Assembly: GCF_047663525.1 (NCBI RefSeq)
Contig: NC_092592.1
Span: forward strand, 21,318,501-21,382,500
Direction: 5' to 3'
DNA from: Anas platyrhynchos
Taxonomy: Eukaryota > Chordata > Aves > Anseriformes > Anatidae
Length of the DNA stretch: 64,000 nucleotides
A program made the position numbers and the translations under genes. Within the stretch, counting starts at the first letter, position 1, and each line of letters starts with the position of its first letter. Under the pieces are notes generated by a model. It worked only from the letters and a program-made list of their open reading frames with translations, searched no databases and was not told the origin of the DNA. This document shows, one piece after another, positions 38,701 to 50,152 of this stretch.

Positions 38701-41700
38701 GTCTTGATTTATGCTTCATTATCTCTGTCCACACCAACTCTTTGGTAAAGCAGGATAAACAAAAGGCATCATTCCTCACAGCCAAACACAGACTGTTGTT
38801 TCAAGGTACAAAGTCCTCATCTGCTTCCAACTGGTCAGCACTAACCAGGCTTCAACCCCATGACTAGGGTGCAGCTGGCCTTCTCCACAGCCCTCAGCTA
38901 CTCCCAAAACCAAAGCTTAATATTATAAGTAAGGAGAGCACAGCTGAGCCCTGCCAGAGCAACCCCAAAGTTGTGCTCAGCCAGCATAGGCAAGTGGCTT
39001 CTCTCATCTTTTCTTTTGCTTTTTTTTTTTTTTTTTTAACCGCCTATAAAATGGAGGTGGTACTCGTGCTTTGTCACATTCATAACTGAAAATCCCTGAC
39101 AGTTCCCACCTAAGCAGAGTGCCTCCCCACTGTGTCTTGTGTCAGGCTGCAGCAGTGTGCACGACTGCCCACGGAAAGGACATTCAGAGTCCTGAAGGAG
39201 AGAGGTGCTACAAGCTGCTACGTTTCTGTCCGGGAACATTTTTAGGTTTGCTTGCTGGGAATGAAGCCCTTACCTGCCTGCCTGGTTTTGCTGCCTTTCC
39301 AGGTCTTTGAAGAACCTGTCTACCCTGTCTCCTTTAAAGAATGGAGCTGGAAAACACTCTTCCCTTTCCACATTCATTTCCTCACATAAAGAAAAGGGCT
39401 GCAGACATGTGGGATCATGTCAGTTTTGGAGACTAAAATGCCCCAAGTTAACTCGTTGATTGTGTTCTGAGTGTTAATAGGGGGAGAGATCTGTTGCAAG
39501 TGTAAAAGAAATCCTCAACAAGTAGCACTTAAGTGACTCTGCAGCCCCTTATCTACTCTCAGTTATTTCTGATCACCTTTTTAAAGCCTCGTTTTGTCTA
39601 TTAAGTCTTGTGACAGCATCAAGATAGAAGTCCCATTCAAAAAGTCAAATTTACAAATACCTCTCACAAAGTCTGGACCTTATGGCACTGGAGAGCTGTG
39701 GCAGATGACGGACCACCACATGCATTCACACATTCACACAGTGTGCATTTGGCACGTTCTGGAATGCTTTCTGCTTCCTCCATGCTTTGTTTGGGTCATG
39801 TTTCCATGGGATTCAGGTATAAACTTCAAGAACCCATATGGGCACAGAAATTACTTTAACTTTCTCTGATAAGGACAGGCCTTTTTATCCATGAGTCTTT
39901 GACAAAAGACAGATAAAGGCAAAGTAGCAGAGTTGCTCTCTTCACTATGACTTTTGATGTAGAGTTACACAACATTGTCACAGCTATTCTTTCCCTTCTA
40001 GCTTTACCTAAATGAAGATGGTTTGCTGAGGTTTAGGAAAAATGTGCTACGAGCCTACACTTAAAGGTTGCTGGAACAGCACGGGGATCCCAAACCACAG
40101 TAGGGCTGCTCAGTTTCCCTACTGACTTATGTGATAGAAGATAGATCAAGCTTCCTACTTCTGTGGACTGTACTTAACTAGGAAGAGTGCAAAACATGTT
40201 TGAGGTCACTCTGCTTAGATTTCCAATAAGATCTTGGCAAATGTGATATGTGAACTGAAGTAAATAGGATGCAACTCACTAAACAAGTACAAAGTTCTAG
40301 CTTGAGGGGGAAGAGAGTCAACTGCCCAAACCCACACTTAGAGGGCAATTTGGTGAGGTAGCAGTTCTAGAGTCAAGGGTCTGGGGCAACAGTAAAGCAT
40401 GTGTTCAAAACCTCATGCAACTGGGAGCAGAGCAAACTGCAGATGTAGAAATAGTGGCATAGGAAAGACACGTGGAGTAACCATCTGGTTCTGCTTGGCA
40501 CTGGGAACACCTTAGCTCTGAGGTTTTGCTCTGTTTATCCATTGTGTCACTGCTCTTTTTCTTTTTAAGTCTGCTGGCTCTGCGCTGTGTCTTGGGAATA
40601 ACAAGTCTGTAAAAAGAATTACATATAAAGATTAGCCTTCCTGAACACACACACACAACAAACAAACAAAACAACAACAACAACAACACGTAGACAGAAT
40701 TCAGGCAAACTTACTCTGTCCTGCCCCAGCCAATCTTCATTTGCACATGAGACATTGACATGAGCAGCTCTGGGAGTGCCTGTCACGATGGCACCACTCA
40801 AACCACTAGCAAGGGACTGCAATGTTCCTCCACTGAGGAAGTCCCCATCTAATCACAACTTCTGAAATATTCTGAGACCACCCCAAAGGGACCCTGGGAC
40901 ACCAGCTAACAGGTCTGAGTGCTGGGGTAGGATGAGTCTGGAAAGTGCTGGAACACAGATAACAACCAATTGGTGTGCTAACATGCAGTGTTGCTAGTGC
41001 TAGGACCCAGACTCCTCTTTCACCACCTCTTTCTCAATCGGTCAAGAGCTGGCTCAACCAAGTGATTGGCTTATCCCTGAATATTAAGCACATGTGGCAT
41101 CTAAGCCTAACAATGATGCCAGCCTCTGTCTTATTTTAAAAGGCACTTGAGCCCTTCTTATTTTTCTACCTATAAAACAGGATACTTATGGATTATATGG
41201 AATTACATGATTGGGAATGAATAAACACAGAGTACTGTGCAACACAGGACTGTGAAGGTGGAGTTTATGTTCTGTGGAAAAATGATCTTAATCTAAAAAA
41301 TATTTTGGTTAGAGAAATGGGATGGACAGAGGTAGAAAGGTGGTGAATCATTCGCAGCTTCTGAGGAATCCACTCCTCTGCTCTCTCACCACGACTTGGC
41401 CAGCACCATCAGCTTGAGAATCATGGGAGTGAGCTCCTCAGGACATGCAGGGATAGGACTTGAGCAGCTCTTTGGTGCCCAGAGTCCCTGCCTCTGTTTC
41501 CAAAGGTGCCCGGATTCCTCATTCTGTATTTCCATGCTGGGGCTTGTTGCTGGATCTCAGGATGTCACTGTCCCTTAGGTGCAGGGACCCACCTCTTCCC
41601 TGGTGCTGCTGGATCTATAATAGCCATTTATTGCACCCCTGGGGACTGTCTGTTACTCCTCTTCAGCATGTGGGTGCTAACTTGAGTTTCAGCAGGGGGG

Positions 41701-42839
41701 GGAAAACAGCACCAAACTGTCAGCAGGTGACACCTGGAGGAAGAGGAGAGAGACAATCCTGAAGCAGGTGTCAGAGACGCATGAGATTTTGCTCTGGAGG
41801 TCCCTGATCTCAGCATATCTTATCTCTAAAGCTTGCTCTGGGCATGACAGGAACAGGCAGGGGTGGGTTGCCCCAGCCAGCTGAGTTACACGATAGCTAA
41901 CCAGTGCTGTGGATGTTAGCTTGAATTCTTAATCCAATTTTATCCCCCCAGTCCCATCCCTTGTGCTACAGTATGTGAATGATGTGCAGGGAGCAGTAGC
42001 CTGCCAGAGAATGCTTTCCCAGGTGGAACAAATTGCATTTACTTCACCCCAAACACTTGCACCGATCCTCAGAGACTACTGATAGCCAAGTGCTGTGCCT
42101 GGCTCTTGCACAGGATTTGCTGCCTTTCACATCATTGGCAGATATCTCTATAGCTCTGTCCTGACAGTGATGGGATGGGTTTTGCTGGCTCTGCCCTTTA
42201 CTAACCAAGGTGATAGAGTGGGTAATAATTGAATGAGTTTGGCAGAGGACAATGCCAAGCTGATTTGGGGAGTGAGTACTAGTGGGATTGTGGTTCCCAG
42301 GGCTTGTGGCTGCTGTGAGCTGTGGTCCCAGGCAATAGGAGCCAATTGCGAAGAGGGCCATGAAGGCAGGAGCAACCAGCTGCACAAAGGGGACAAGTCT
42401 GCAAGTGCACAGGCATCTGTTCTGTGCTCCCTGGCCCAGGAGGCCTTGTGGAGCCACAGCTGAGCACAAGTCAGCAGTACCAGAGGGTTGCTAAATAAGC
42501 TCATAAAGCTTGGGCTGTGGCACTAGGACCACCAAAGGTCACCATGTGAAGTCATTCTGCTATTGTGAAGGTACCAGCTGAAGAAATGTGTCTAACAGTG
42601 GGCACCACGCCCTCGGAGAGAGTGAGTTTTGGGGACAATCCAGGAGGGAGGGAGGAAAACAGGAGGGGATGCAAGGTGTGTGGTTAGCCTGAAAGGGCCA
42701 GCAGGTGGTACCCAAGGCAGAAACGAAGGAAGGCAAGGACAAGGAGGCAGAAGGAGACAATAATCGGCCCATCTGCCCCTTTTCTTCACTGAACAAGAGG
42801 GAATGGGGCTATGTTGCAGCAGACTTGGACTGTCCGTGC
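32781..42839. other. Intergenic region between SCD and PKD2L1, SCD-proximal part
   Basis: No protein gene, RNA gene or transposon is recognised. Present are a TA/CA-rich microsatellite at 32829-32866, an A run near 33044-33064, GC-rich GTGCC/GAGCC pentamers at about 34546-34580, T/C tracts near 35818-35837 and 36031-36061, and a CA/AAC-rich tract near 40645-40687. Enhancers of SCD or PKD2L1 may lie here, but none can be pointed to by sequence alone. Confidence 0.55.
32829..32866. repeat. TA/CA dinucleotide microsatellite
   Basis: Alternating TA repeats with a short ACACAC insertion, just upstream of the SCD CpG island. Confidence 0.9.
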
Positions 42840-42995
42840 TAGGGCGGCCTGAGGCGCGGGGCAGGCGGCCGGGGGCCCTCAGCAGCTGTGGCGGCGGCGG
42901 GAGGACGGAGCGCGGCTGCCCCCTGCTGGCCGAGCCCCGGCGGTGCCGCCGCGCCCGACCCGCTCCGGAAAGCCCCTCGGGTCAGCTGGGATGCT
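42840..42995. promoter_or_regulatory. Small CpG island containing a CTCF-type motif
   Basis: About 155 bases of very GC-rich, CpG-dense DNA in otherwise ordinary intergenic sequence, 6.9 kb upstream of the PKD2L1 ATG and 10.7 kb upstream of SCD. It surrounds the motif at 42918-42929. It could be an insulator, or the promoter of an unannotated RNA. Confidence 0.55.
42918..42929 (-). promoter_or_regulatory. CTCF binding motif
   Basis: The minus strand reads CCAGCAGGGGGC, which satisfies every position of the 12-base CTCF core consensus (CCASYAGRKGGC). The motif lies inside a small CpG island between two divergent genes, a common setting for an insulator or loop anchor. Occupancy cannot be seen from sequence. 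Confidence 0.65.
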
Positions 42996-43800
42996 CACAG
43001 GCAGTTTCAGGCTTCGGGGTGGTGCAAGGGAAGAAATGGAGAAGCGTATTTAGCCCACTGGTTCTGCAGGGTTGCCAAATCCCAGCAAAAAATGGAAGTA
43101 TGAGAGCGCAGCTCTCAGCGTCCCGTGGGGATTTCAGTCGCTGATTCGCACCCCGGTCAGGGAGCAAGTGTCTCAGGTAGTCTGGACCCAGATTGCTGAG
43201 GGATTTGAACACTATCCTTGGAGAATGCATCCTGAAGGGCAGAAAAGGCCTGATGCTCCCAGTGAGCTTTCTCAAACAGGGCAGCCCTGTGAATGTAAGA
43301 TGGTCTCCTGGCTCAGCAACGTGTCAGTTTGTAGGCAAGAGTTGCATGCGATAAATTTTTTTAGGAGCTGCCCAGCACAACTAGGTTGTCACAGTAGTGA
43401 GTATGGGAGCTTTACTGAACTCTCAAACATGTAATCAGTGAGCACTATAAAAACCAATGAAGTGCAAACAATAGCTAATGAAACCACACAGTGTTTTAAT
43501 GTAAGTTTTACTGTAAATAAACTGAAAAGAGTAGAGGCCTTACCTATACCTCAGACTAAATGCTTAAGTACATCTGAAGGTAGAAACACCAGCAGAAATG
43601 CAAGTGAATAACAAAGGGAACAACATCACAACAGAGATGTTCTTTACATCAGACAACTGGATGTAACCCTGTTTGCTGTCATGCTAGCAAAACTGACGGC
43701 AAGTCCCAATCCCAGCTCTTCCTACCTCTGTAGATTTCAACTGCTCCTTGTGCTACCTTATCATAGAAGCATACCACATCCTATTAGGTCTTACAGAAAG

Positions 43801-44059
43801 ATGTAAGTCTTCATGCAGGAGTTTGTTGATGTTGCAGTATTACTGCTGGTCAAGTGGCCTTCTTTGTGGAAGCTTCCCTGTGTGATGAAGCACAGAGAGT
43901 AAGACAGCAAGTTGATGCAAATGGGTGGGATTTGGTCAACATGCAGGTAGTTTTGGGGCAGCTTTTTTATGATCAGAAGCACGGAGGCAATTTTAGCTTT
44001 GCCTGTGTGGTGCAATTTAATTGGTGTAGAAAGCTAATCAGCAATGGGCTTTTGCAAGT
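43801..44059. repeat. Diverged dispersed repeat, copy A
   Basis: A segment of about 259 bases that recurs at 44773-45041. The clearest shared blocks are ATGCAGG-GTTTGTTGATGTTG at the left end, and the TTTGC-TGTGTGG and AATCAG-GGGCTTTTGC blocks at the right end. The middle has diverged. I do not recognise the family. Confidence 0.6.
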
Positions 44060-44222
44060 ATTATTGCCATACATTTAGAAGTAAGGACATCAGAAAGGAC
44101 ACAGTCCTCTAAGCTGCGAGGTGGGAGGGATGTGAAATCCGCTGCCTCACAGCCTTTGAATGCTTTGAGTGCTTCTCCTCCCAGCCCCACACACAGCAGA
44201 TGGTTGAGCCTTGTTCAAAAGT

Positions 44223-44490
44223 AAACGCTGAAGTGCCTCAGAGAGGGTCGGAGGCAGCAGGGTTCCAAAGGGAAACACCGAGGTACCTCAGAGAGGGGAT
44301 AGCGTCAGGGGTGCTTCAGTGGGAAATACTGAGCTACCTTCGAGAGGGGGCAGTACCGGGGCGGCATTAGCTGGAAACACCGAGATGTTTCCACAAAACG
44401 CAGAGGGGATGCCACTGGAGGGGGAGAGTTCAAAGGGAAATGCAGAGGTACTTCAGAGGGGTTGGTGGGGCAGAAGCCCTGAAGCACCTT
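44223..44490. repeat. Diverged minisatellite, five units of about 51 bp
   Basis: Units begin with AAAC/AAAT-(A/G)C-GAG at 44223, 44273, 44324, 44375 and 44438, giving spacings of 50, 51, 51 and 63 bases. The shared core reads roughly AAACACCGAGGTACCTCAGA followed by GAGGGG and a variable GC-rich tail. The units differ by many substitutions, so the array is old. It lies between the two copies of the 260-bp repeat. Confidence 0.75.
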
Positions 44491-44524
44491 AGATGGGTCA
44501 ACAAATTGTTTTGGATAGAAAATG

Positions 44525-44551
44525 CTACATACATTCCTAGAATGTATGTAG
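44525..44551. repeat. Perfect 12-bp inverted repeat
   Basis: CTACATACATTC at 44525-44536 and its exact complement at 44540-44551, around the three bases CTA. Confidence 0.9.
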
Positions 44552-44772
44552 AATTGCAGCAACTCTGCTTTGGGAAAGAAACTTTGAAGAAACTCTACTT
44601 TGGGAAAAGAAACTCACACCTACAGTATAGCCCTGCACATGCAATTTTAACTTTGCAGTTCTTGTAGCAGTGTTTGGCTTTGGTGAGGCCAGTGTGTGTT
44701 CGTTAGCAGTTGCTGTAGGGTGGACTCTTGAGGAGAACGTGAAGCTTTTCACGCAGGAGCTGGTAGTGTTGT

Positions 44773-45041
44773 TGTGGAAGTCCTTATGCAGGTGTTTGTT
44801 GATGTTGGAGGAGTACTGCAGGAAGAGTGAAGGCTTGTCTATGAGATGCAGTAGAGGGTGTAAGAGCAGTTTAATGTGAAGGAATGAAATCTGGTGAGTT
44901 CCAAGGTAGGTCTTGAACTGTTGTTGGTTAGACAGTTGTTGGTGTGTGAGTTAGGTGTAGCATAGGGTGCAAAGTTGGCTTTGCATGTGTGGTGTAATTG
45001 CGTAGGTGTGGAATGCTAATCAGAAGTGGGCTTTTGCGAGT
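44773..45041. repeat. Diverged dispersed repeat, copy B
   Basis: The counterpart of 43801-44059 in the same orientation, with starts about 970 bases apart. The similarity is strongest at both ends. A direct pair like this could be degenerate LTRs or an old segmental duplication. I see no coding remnant between the copies and no TG...CA termini, so neither reading is established. Confidence 0.6.
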
Positions 45042-48000
45042 GACCCTAAGACTTATAAATCATCTGGCTGCTTCAGACCTTTTCCCTCACTGTAGTAGGG
45101 CTGAGGAAGCCAAGGCATGGTTGCAGTGTTACCAGACCCCATTGGAGTACCACACTGCAAACTTGAACATCTCTTTATGGAGAAAGAAAAACAAAGGTAG
45201 GTAAACCTGGTTTCAAATGATAACATGCCTATATGGATGGTGAATTCTCCTCTGTCCAGGAAGACCAGGGTACACGTGCTATTTCACCTATTTCTAAAAT
45301 TACATTTTTGACTGTATTGCACATTATCAAAATAAAGCTCTTTTTTTTTTTCTTTTTTTTTTTTCATGCTTAATTCTTATCACATGATAGTAACTAGAAA
45401 TAATAAAGATACTCAAGTTCATCCTAGCTGAACTGAAAGACAGGTAGAAGGGGTGTGGACTATATAGTGAAAACAAAATCAAATGTACCATCTCGTTACC
45501 TTTGAGAGTGTTTTAGTCTGTTTAATTCCTTCTCAATGTACCGTGTATAATAAGGCATTTAAGTTGAGAATGTCCCTCTCCTCTTTGCCAAATTAAAGGA
45601 ATCCAATAAGGTTCCTCCTTTTATCATCTTAAGCCTACATTGCATTCTCCTGCTCCCATTGTTAAGGGGCCACCTTTCTCCCAGTGAAAAAGGCACAGAG
45701 ATTGTTGTGTCCTTGGGTAAGGAGGGGTGTGGAGTTGACAGAGGGGCTGGACTGCAGACACCAGGCAAGGGGCTCTTGAGGTGCCCCAGAATCGTGGTGT
45801 GAGGTAAGTAAAACAGGCCACCACAAGTCAGGAGTGGGGTCAGTTCCTTGCTTTTGAGGTGGGGGGGGCTGTGGCCATAGTATTTTGAGTTGGGGTATGA
45901 CCTCAAGCAGTGCTGCCATGGGACAGATACTGTTTTTATTAATGTCAGTTTTAAAGTCAAGAATGGTGAGAACCTGACATCCACTGATAAAGTGCATGAA
46001 TCTAACAGTGATAATTCAATAACAGAAAATGTTCTTTTTACAAAAATTGTTCGTTATCTTGGATATCTGCTATGCTGGAGGATTTGTTTCTTAGGGAAAG
46101 AGAATACCAGGAAATTAAATAATTGAATTGTGGTGTTATACGCATTCACTCCTCTTTTCTCTACTGCATAATATTTATAGCTTTTTTTTTTTTTGGTTGG
46201 TTGGTATTTTAATTTGGATTGTTTGAAAATTAATGCTATTTTAGCTCTACATAGGTAATCTGTTATTCCTTTATGAGGTCCTTCTATCTCAGCTCACTAT
46301 CACGTATCTGTGGCAGGATGTGATCATCACAAAATTAGCTGTATTAGATGTGATCATGGCAAAATTAGCTGTAGCTTATACTTCTATAAAACAGTTCAAC
46401 AATATATTGATTTTGACAGAAAATAACTTCACGGTGGAAAACTTGAAGGAAACTACTGCTGATAAATTTAATTGTTAATTGAATTATTTAGGGACAGCAA
46501 AAATCCCTACTCTTTTATCCTTTGCTGTGCAGAAGGTGGTTGGACTTTTGCTTTGCAATGAATGAATGTTATAAAAAAATTTATCCCCTGTGAAGAAGCA
46601 GGGTAGATTTATTCATGCCATATAAACACTTTATATTAGCTATGTAGAGAAACAGCATTTTTAAAAACAAAACAAAACAAAAACCTTCAAAGGTCCCTGC
46701 ATACCTCTTCTGTATGTGCTATGATGCCAATTTTCTTGAGAGCCTTTGACAGCTTATTTCCTTTTAGTAAAAACTAAATAATATATATATTTTTTAAAGA
46801 AAAGTAAACTGTATTGTGCCAATGAAAGAAAAGTATTTTACTACCCAAATCAGCTTAGTTCACAGCTCCATGAAAACCTAGTGAAAAAGAGGAAGTTTGC
46901 ATCAGGTTTAGAGATTGTTTATGGGCTCATGGTAATGCACGTTTAGTATCCACAAATTTGCATTGCAATTGCTAAGATAGTCCATGAGCACTGGAACTGT
47001 ACCTAGCCTGTGTGTTCATTTCCCACCATCAGTCTTCTCTGTTTCTGGAGGTCTTTGCAGATGATAGTTATATAACTATTTCTGAGCGGCGCAAAACTTC
47101 CAGAGTTGCAATGCCTGCCCGGCTGCTGCTAAACTACAACTGAGTGTTACAGAATTTGGTGGTGTTAGAATAGTAGTGATAGCTGTTGATGTTGTTACAT
47201 TGATGATGTTATAGCAACTGATGTTGTTATAACCAAGACAAGAGATGCAAGGAAAGGCAATAAATTGTATTAAGCCAGAACACATTATTAGGAAAGACAT
47301 TTTCAGAATCATAAGCCTTTTCTTGTGAGACTTGCAGGAATATGAGAGAGGGTTTATGCATGCAGAAACAGGCCAGTTATTTTCCAAGTCCACCACGTGG
47401 CCTATTAAAGGAAAACTCTTCTTACAGACTTTTTTTTTTTTTTTTTTTTAATAGCAGCATTAATTACTTGAAGTATCTTTATATTTTATTTTGTTTAGCA
47501 CTGATCTTCAGTGCTCTCTGACAGGAGTTGGTGGGGATCTTGATAGCAAATAATAGTGGTATGTGCAAGTGTACCCCAAGGTAACTAGTCTTTTTTTCTT
47601 AATCATTTTGTTTCAATTTATCATTTAAATTAGCAATATAAATAAAGCCAAAGCACTAACATTATCCAAACAATGCACCATGATTTAGAAAATCCAACAA
47701 CTAACAATATTATTCTCCCTCCCATGATTCATCTTTTAATCTGTTTAAATAATAATAATAAAAAGGAGGAAGTCATATTTCTTGCCCAGACTATGTGTGT
47801 GCGTGTACATGCCTGGCAGCGCATATCAACAACACCCAGTGTTTTACTTTGGTCTCTTGCCAGCCTCCTTGCTAGCTAGCATTGCTCTGTTATTCATTGA
47901 AACAGGTCTGTGGCCACAGGCTGTTAAAGAATGGACGCTGTGGCAAGGCCAAGAGAGCATATTGCCGGCCCCACGGGGGAAGGCAAGCCAGCTGAAAGGC

Positions 48001-49288
48001 ACTGGCCAGCAGCGTGCTGCTGTATCCTGCATGAAGACTTGGTGTGCCAGGTAGGAGTAGCTCACGGGCTACCCAACGAAGCGGCTGGCCAGCTGACAGA
48101 CAGCTCATCTCTGAGCTTCACGTAGCCTGCTCTTAACAAATTATCCAGCAACAGAGAGGTTATCCCCTCCCTAGCTGAACATTTCTGTGGCTTTGTTCCT
48201 CTCAACTGCTCAGTGGATTTGTGTGCAGCGAATGAGTGCTCAGTTCAGGAACCACTCTGACCCACATAGTATTTTAAGGAAAATTCTGGGGCTGTGTTTT
48301 TTTGTTCCCCTACCATGCTGAATCCCACTGTGAAGATGGCTTCTGGTTTTAGGAAGAGACTCTGCCTGGGTAGCTTTGAAATGTTTCTTGTAGGGCTGCT
48401 GAAAAATAGACTTCACCAGAGAGAAGGAAGGAAGGAAGAGAAATCCTGTTTGCTGGCTTTCAACAAGATTGGCAGGTTGGTGAATAAGGCCCAAGGTCAG
48501 AACGGTGCCATCAGACAGGTGTGATTCCAAAACCAGCAAATACTGTACCAAACTCAGCCCAAGGATCCAGCCCTGACCAACAATGAACTTCCAACCTACC
48601 AAACAAAATTTCTGCCCTCTCACTGCTCTGTAACAAATGAGGTCCTGCCTCACTGTTATTCAAGCATTCTCAATGCCATCGTCAGGTAGGTGAGCAAAGG
48701 GGACATCCACACCAAGCTGTATGAACACGATAGTCCAGAGAAAATATCCCTGTTTGTACCTTTGAGCCCGTGGTCCTACAGCTGCAAAAGTCATGTTGCT
48801 TCCCTGGGTAATGTCAGGAAAAATTGCTGTCACGAGTACCTGTGGAAAAGCACTTGCTGAAGTTATGTATTCAGTCTTGAGGAGGGGGCAGGCTCAGACT
48901 ACATCTTCCTTTAACATCTTGCCACGGCACCTATGAGGCCTGGGACTATTTTTCAAAGAGTGGATGAATATTGACACCCCTTAGCTGCTATTATTTCCAG
49001 TTTTGCCCGATACGATCCTGGTTTGCCTCTGAGCAAGCAGACCCTGCAGGGCTTATAGAAATCCTGCGGAAGCTGAAGGGCTCAGCCTCTGGTTTCCAGA
49101 GCAAGCACGGAGTTTACTCCTGCTCACTACTCCTGCCTTTAACAATAACGTAGCAAAGAGAAAGCTGGGAAAACTCTCCGGGGTCGCGTTTAAGGCCAAA
49201 CCCCGGTGTCTAACCTGAGAGCAGAGGCGATGCCTGGTTTTCCAGAGCCGCGATCCCACAAGCTAGGCTCCAGGGGCGAGCTCCCAGC
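45042..49288. other. Intergenic region, PKD2L1-proximal part
   Basis: AT-rich DNA without a supported gene. It holds T/C runs near 45340-45364 and 46181-46194, a 30-bp tandem duplication at 46317-46373, a T run near 47430-47449 and a GGAA run near 48425-48438. Enhancers are possible but not visible as such. Confidence 0.55.
46317..46373. repeat. Tandem duplication, 30-bp unit
   Basis: The 30 bases from GATGTGATCATCACAAAATT (46317) repeat from 46347 for 27 bases with two substitutions (CA to GG). Confidence 0.9.
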
Positions 49289-49300
49289 GCCACCTGGTGC
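49289..49300 (+). promoter_or_regulatory. CTCF-like motif near the PKD2L1 promoter
   Basis: GCCACCTGGTGC matches 11 of 12 positions of the reverse-complemented CTCF core, and the preceding AGC fits a common extended form. It lies about 570 bases before the PKD2L1 ATG. Confidence 0.4.
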
Positions 49301-49673
49301 CCTGCCCGGCCCGGGTCCCCACCGCCTGGTTTGAGGGGGGAGAATTTCTGCTCTGTGACCCTTCTCTGGCCACTCGAGCCATCCCTCAGCTTCAGAGCAA
49401 AGGCTCCGCGCTGAGCCGAACAGCGTTTGCTTGGGCATCCTGTGCCAGCTCGCTGCCGGAGCTGACCCGGGCTGCGGGTAGCCCAAAGGGTCCAAGTAAA
49501 TCCCAGCCTCCCCGAGCTGCAGCCTCCCTTTCCCACAGCTCCAGCTGGGTCTCTTATCTCTGGAAGCAGAGGCAGTGTCCTGGCCGTGTTGGTGTAACTG
49601 GGACTGATAGGGCTGGTGGTGGCTCTTACAAGGGGCAGTGCCACCCTCCCATTCGTGTCCCCAGCTGAGCTGG

Positions 49674-49680
49674 TATAAAG
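49674..49680 (+). promoter_or_regulatory. PKD2L1: TATA box of PKD2L1
   Basis: TATAAAG lies 178 bases before the predicted PKD2L1 ATG, implying a start near 49705 and a 5' UTR of about 150 bases with no intron. The surrounding 300 bases are moderately GC-rich but do not form a strong CpG island, which fits a tissue-restricted gene. Confidence 0.55.
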
Positions 49681-49857
49681 CAGGGGGAGGATGCGTGCTG
49701 TCTGTGGGATGCTGCTGGTGCACCCTCCCTCAGGCTGCTGAGGCAGACACGCTGTTTGGCATTGACTGATTCCCTCTCCGCTAGCTTACAACTCCAGCCT
49801 GAGCAGGCTACATCTACAATTCCAGCTAATTAGCACTTTTGCTGTCAGTGAATAGCC

Positions 49858-50152
49858 ATGAGCTCTTCTCACCTAAACAACAGAGCTGAGAGCCGCTTTC
49901 GAGCCCCAGAGGAACATGAACTGCAGACTGTGGGGAAGAAAGCTTGGGATAATCCTGTTTACAATGGTTCTCCCTCTACCTCCTTGAAGATTCGAGCCAT
50001 CTACAACCCCAAGTCCATCCTGGAGAATCCCTATGAGAACTTTGAAGAGGTGGGAGACCCACTGCCCTACCAGACAGAGCAGAACAAAGCTGTGGATGGG
50101 AAGACAAGTCCTTTCCTCAAGTGCTGCTTCTACATCTTCAGAGGCATCCGAG
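49858..50152 (+). CDS. PKD2L1: PKD2L1 exon 1, start codon and cytoplasmic N-terminus
   Basis: 295 coding nt, residues 1-98 plus one base. The ATG at 49858 has G at -3 and an in-frame TGA nine bases upstream, which fixes it as the first possible start. The AWDNPVYNG motif matches the mammalian N-terminus, and the exon ends [11 protein letters not shown]. The donor is GTAAAG. Confidence 0.92.

Noticed and set aside
43801-45041. Confident call of an LTR retrotransposon
   Set aside because: The repeated ends lack clear TG...CA termini, and no gag or pol remnant or primer-binding site was seen between them. It is left as an unclassified repeat pair.
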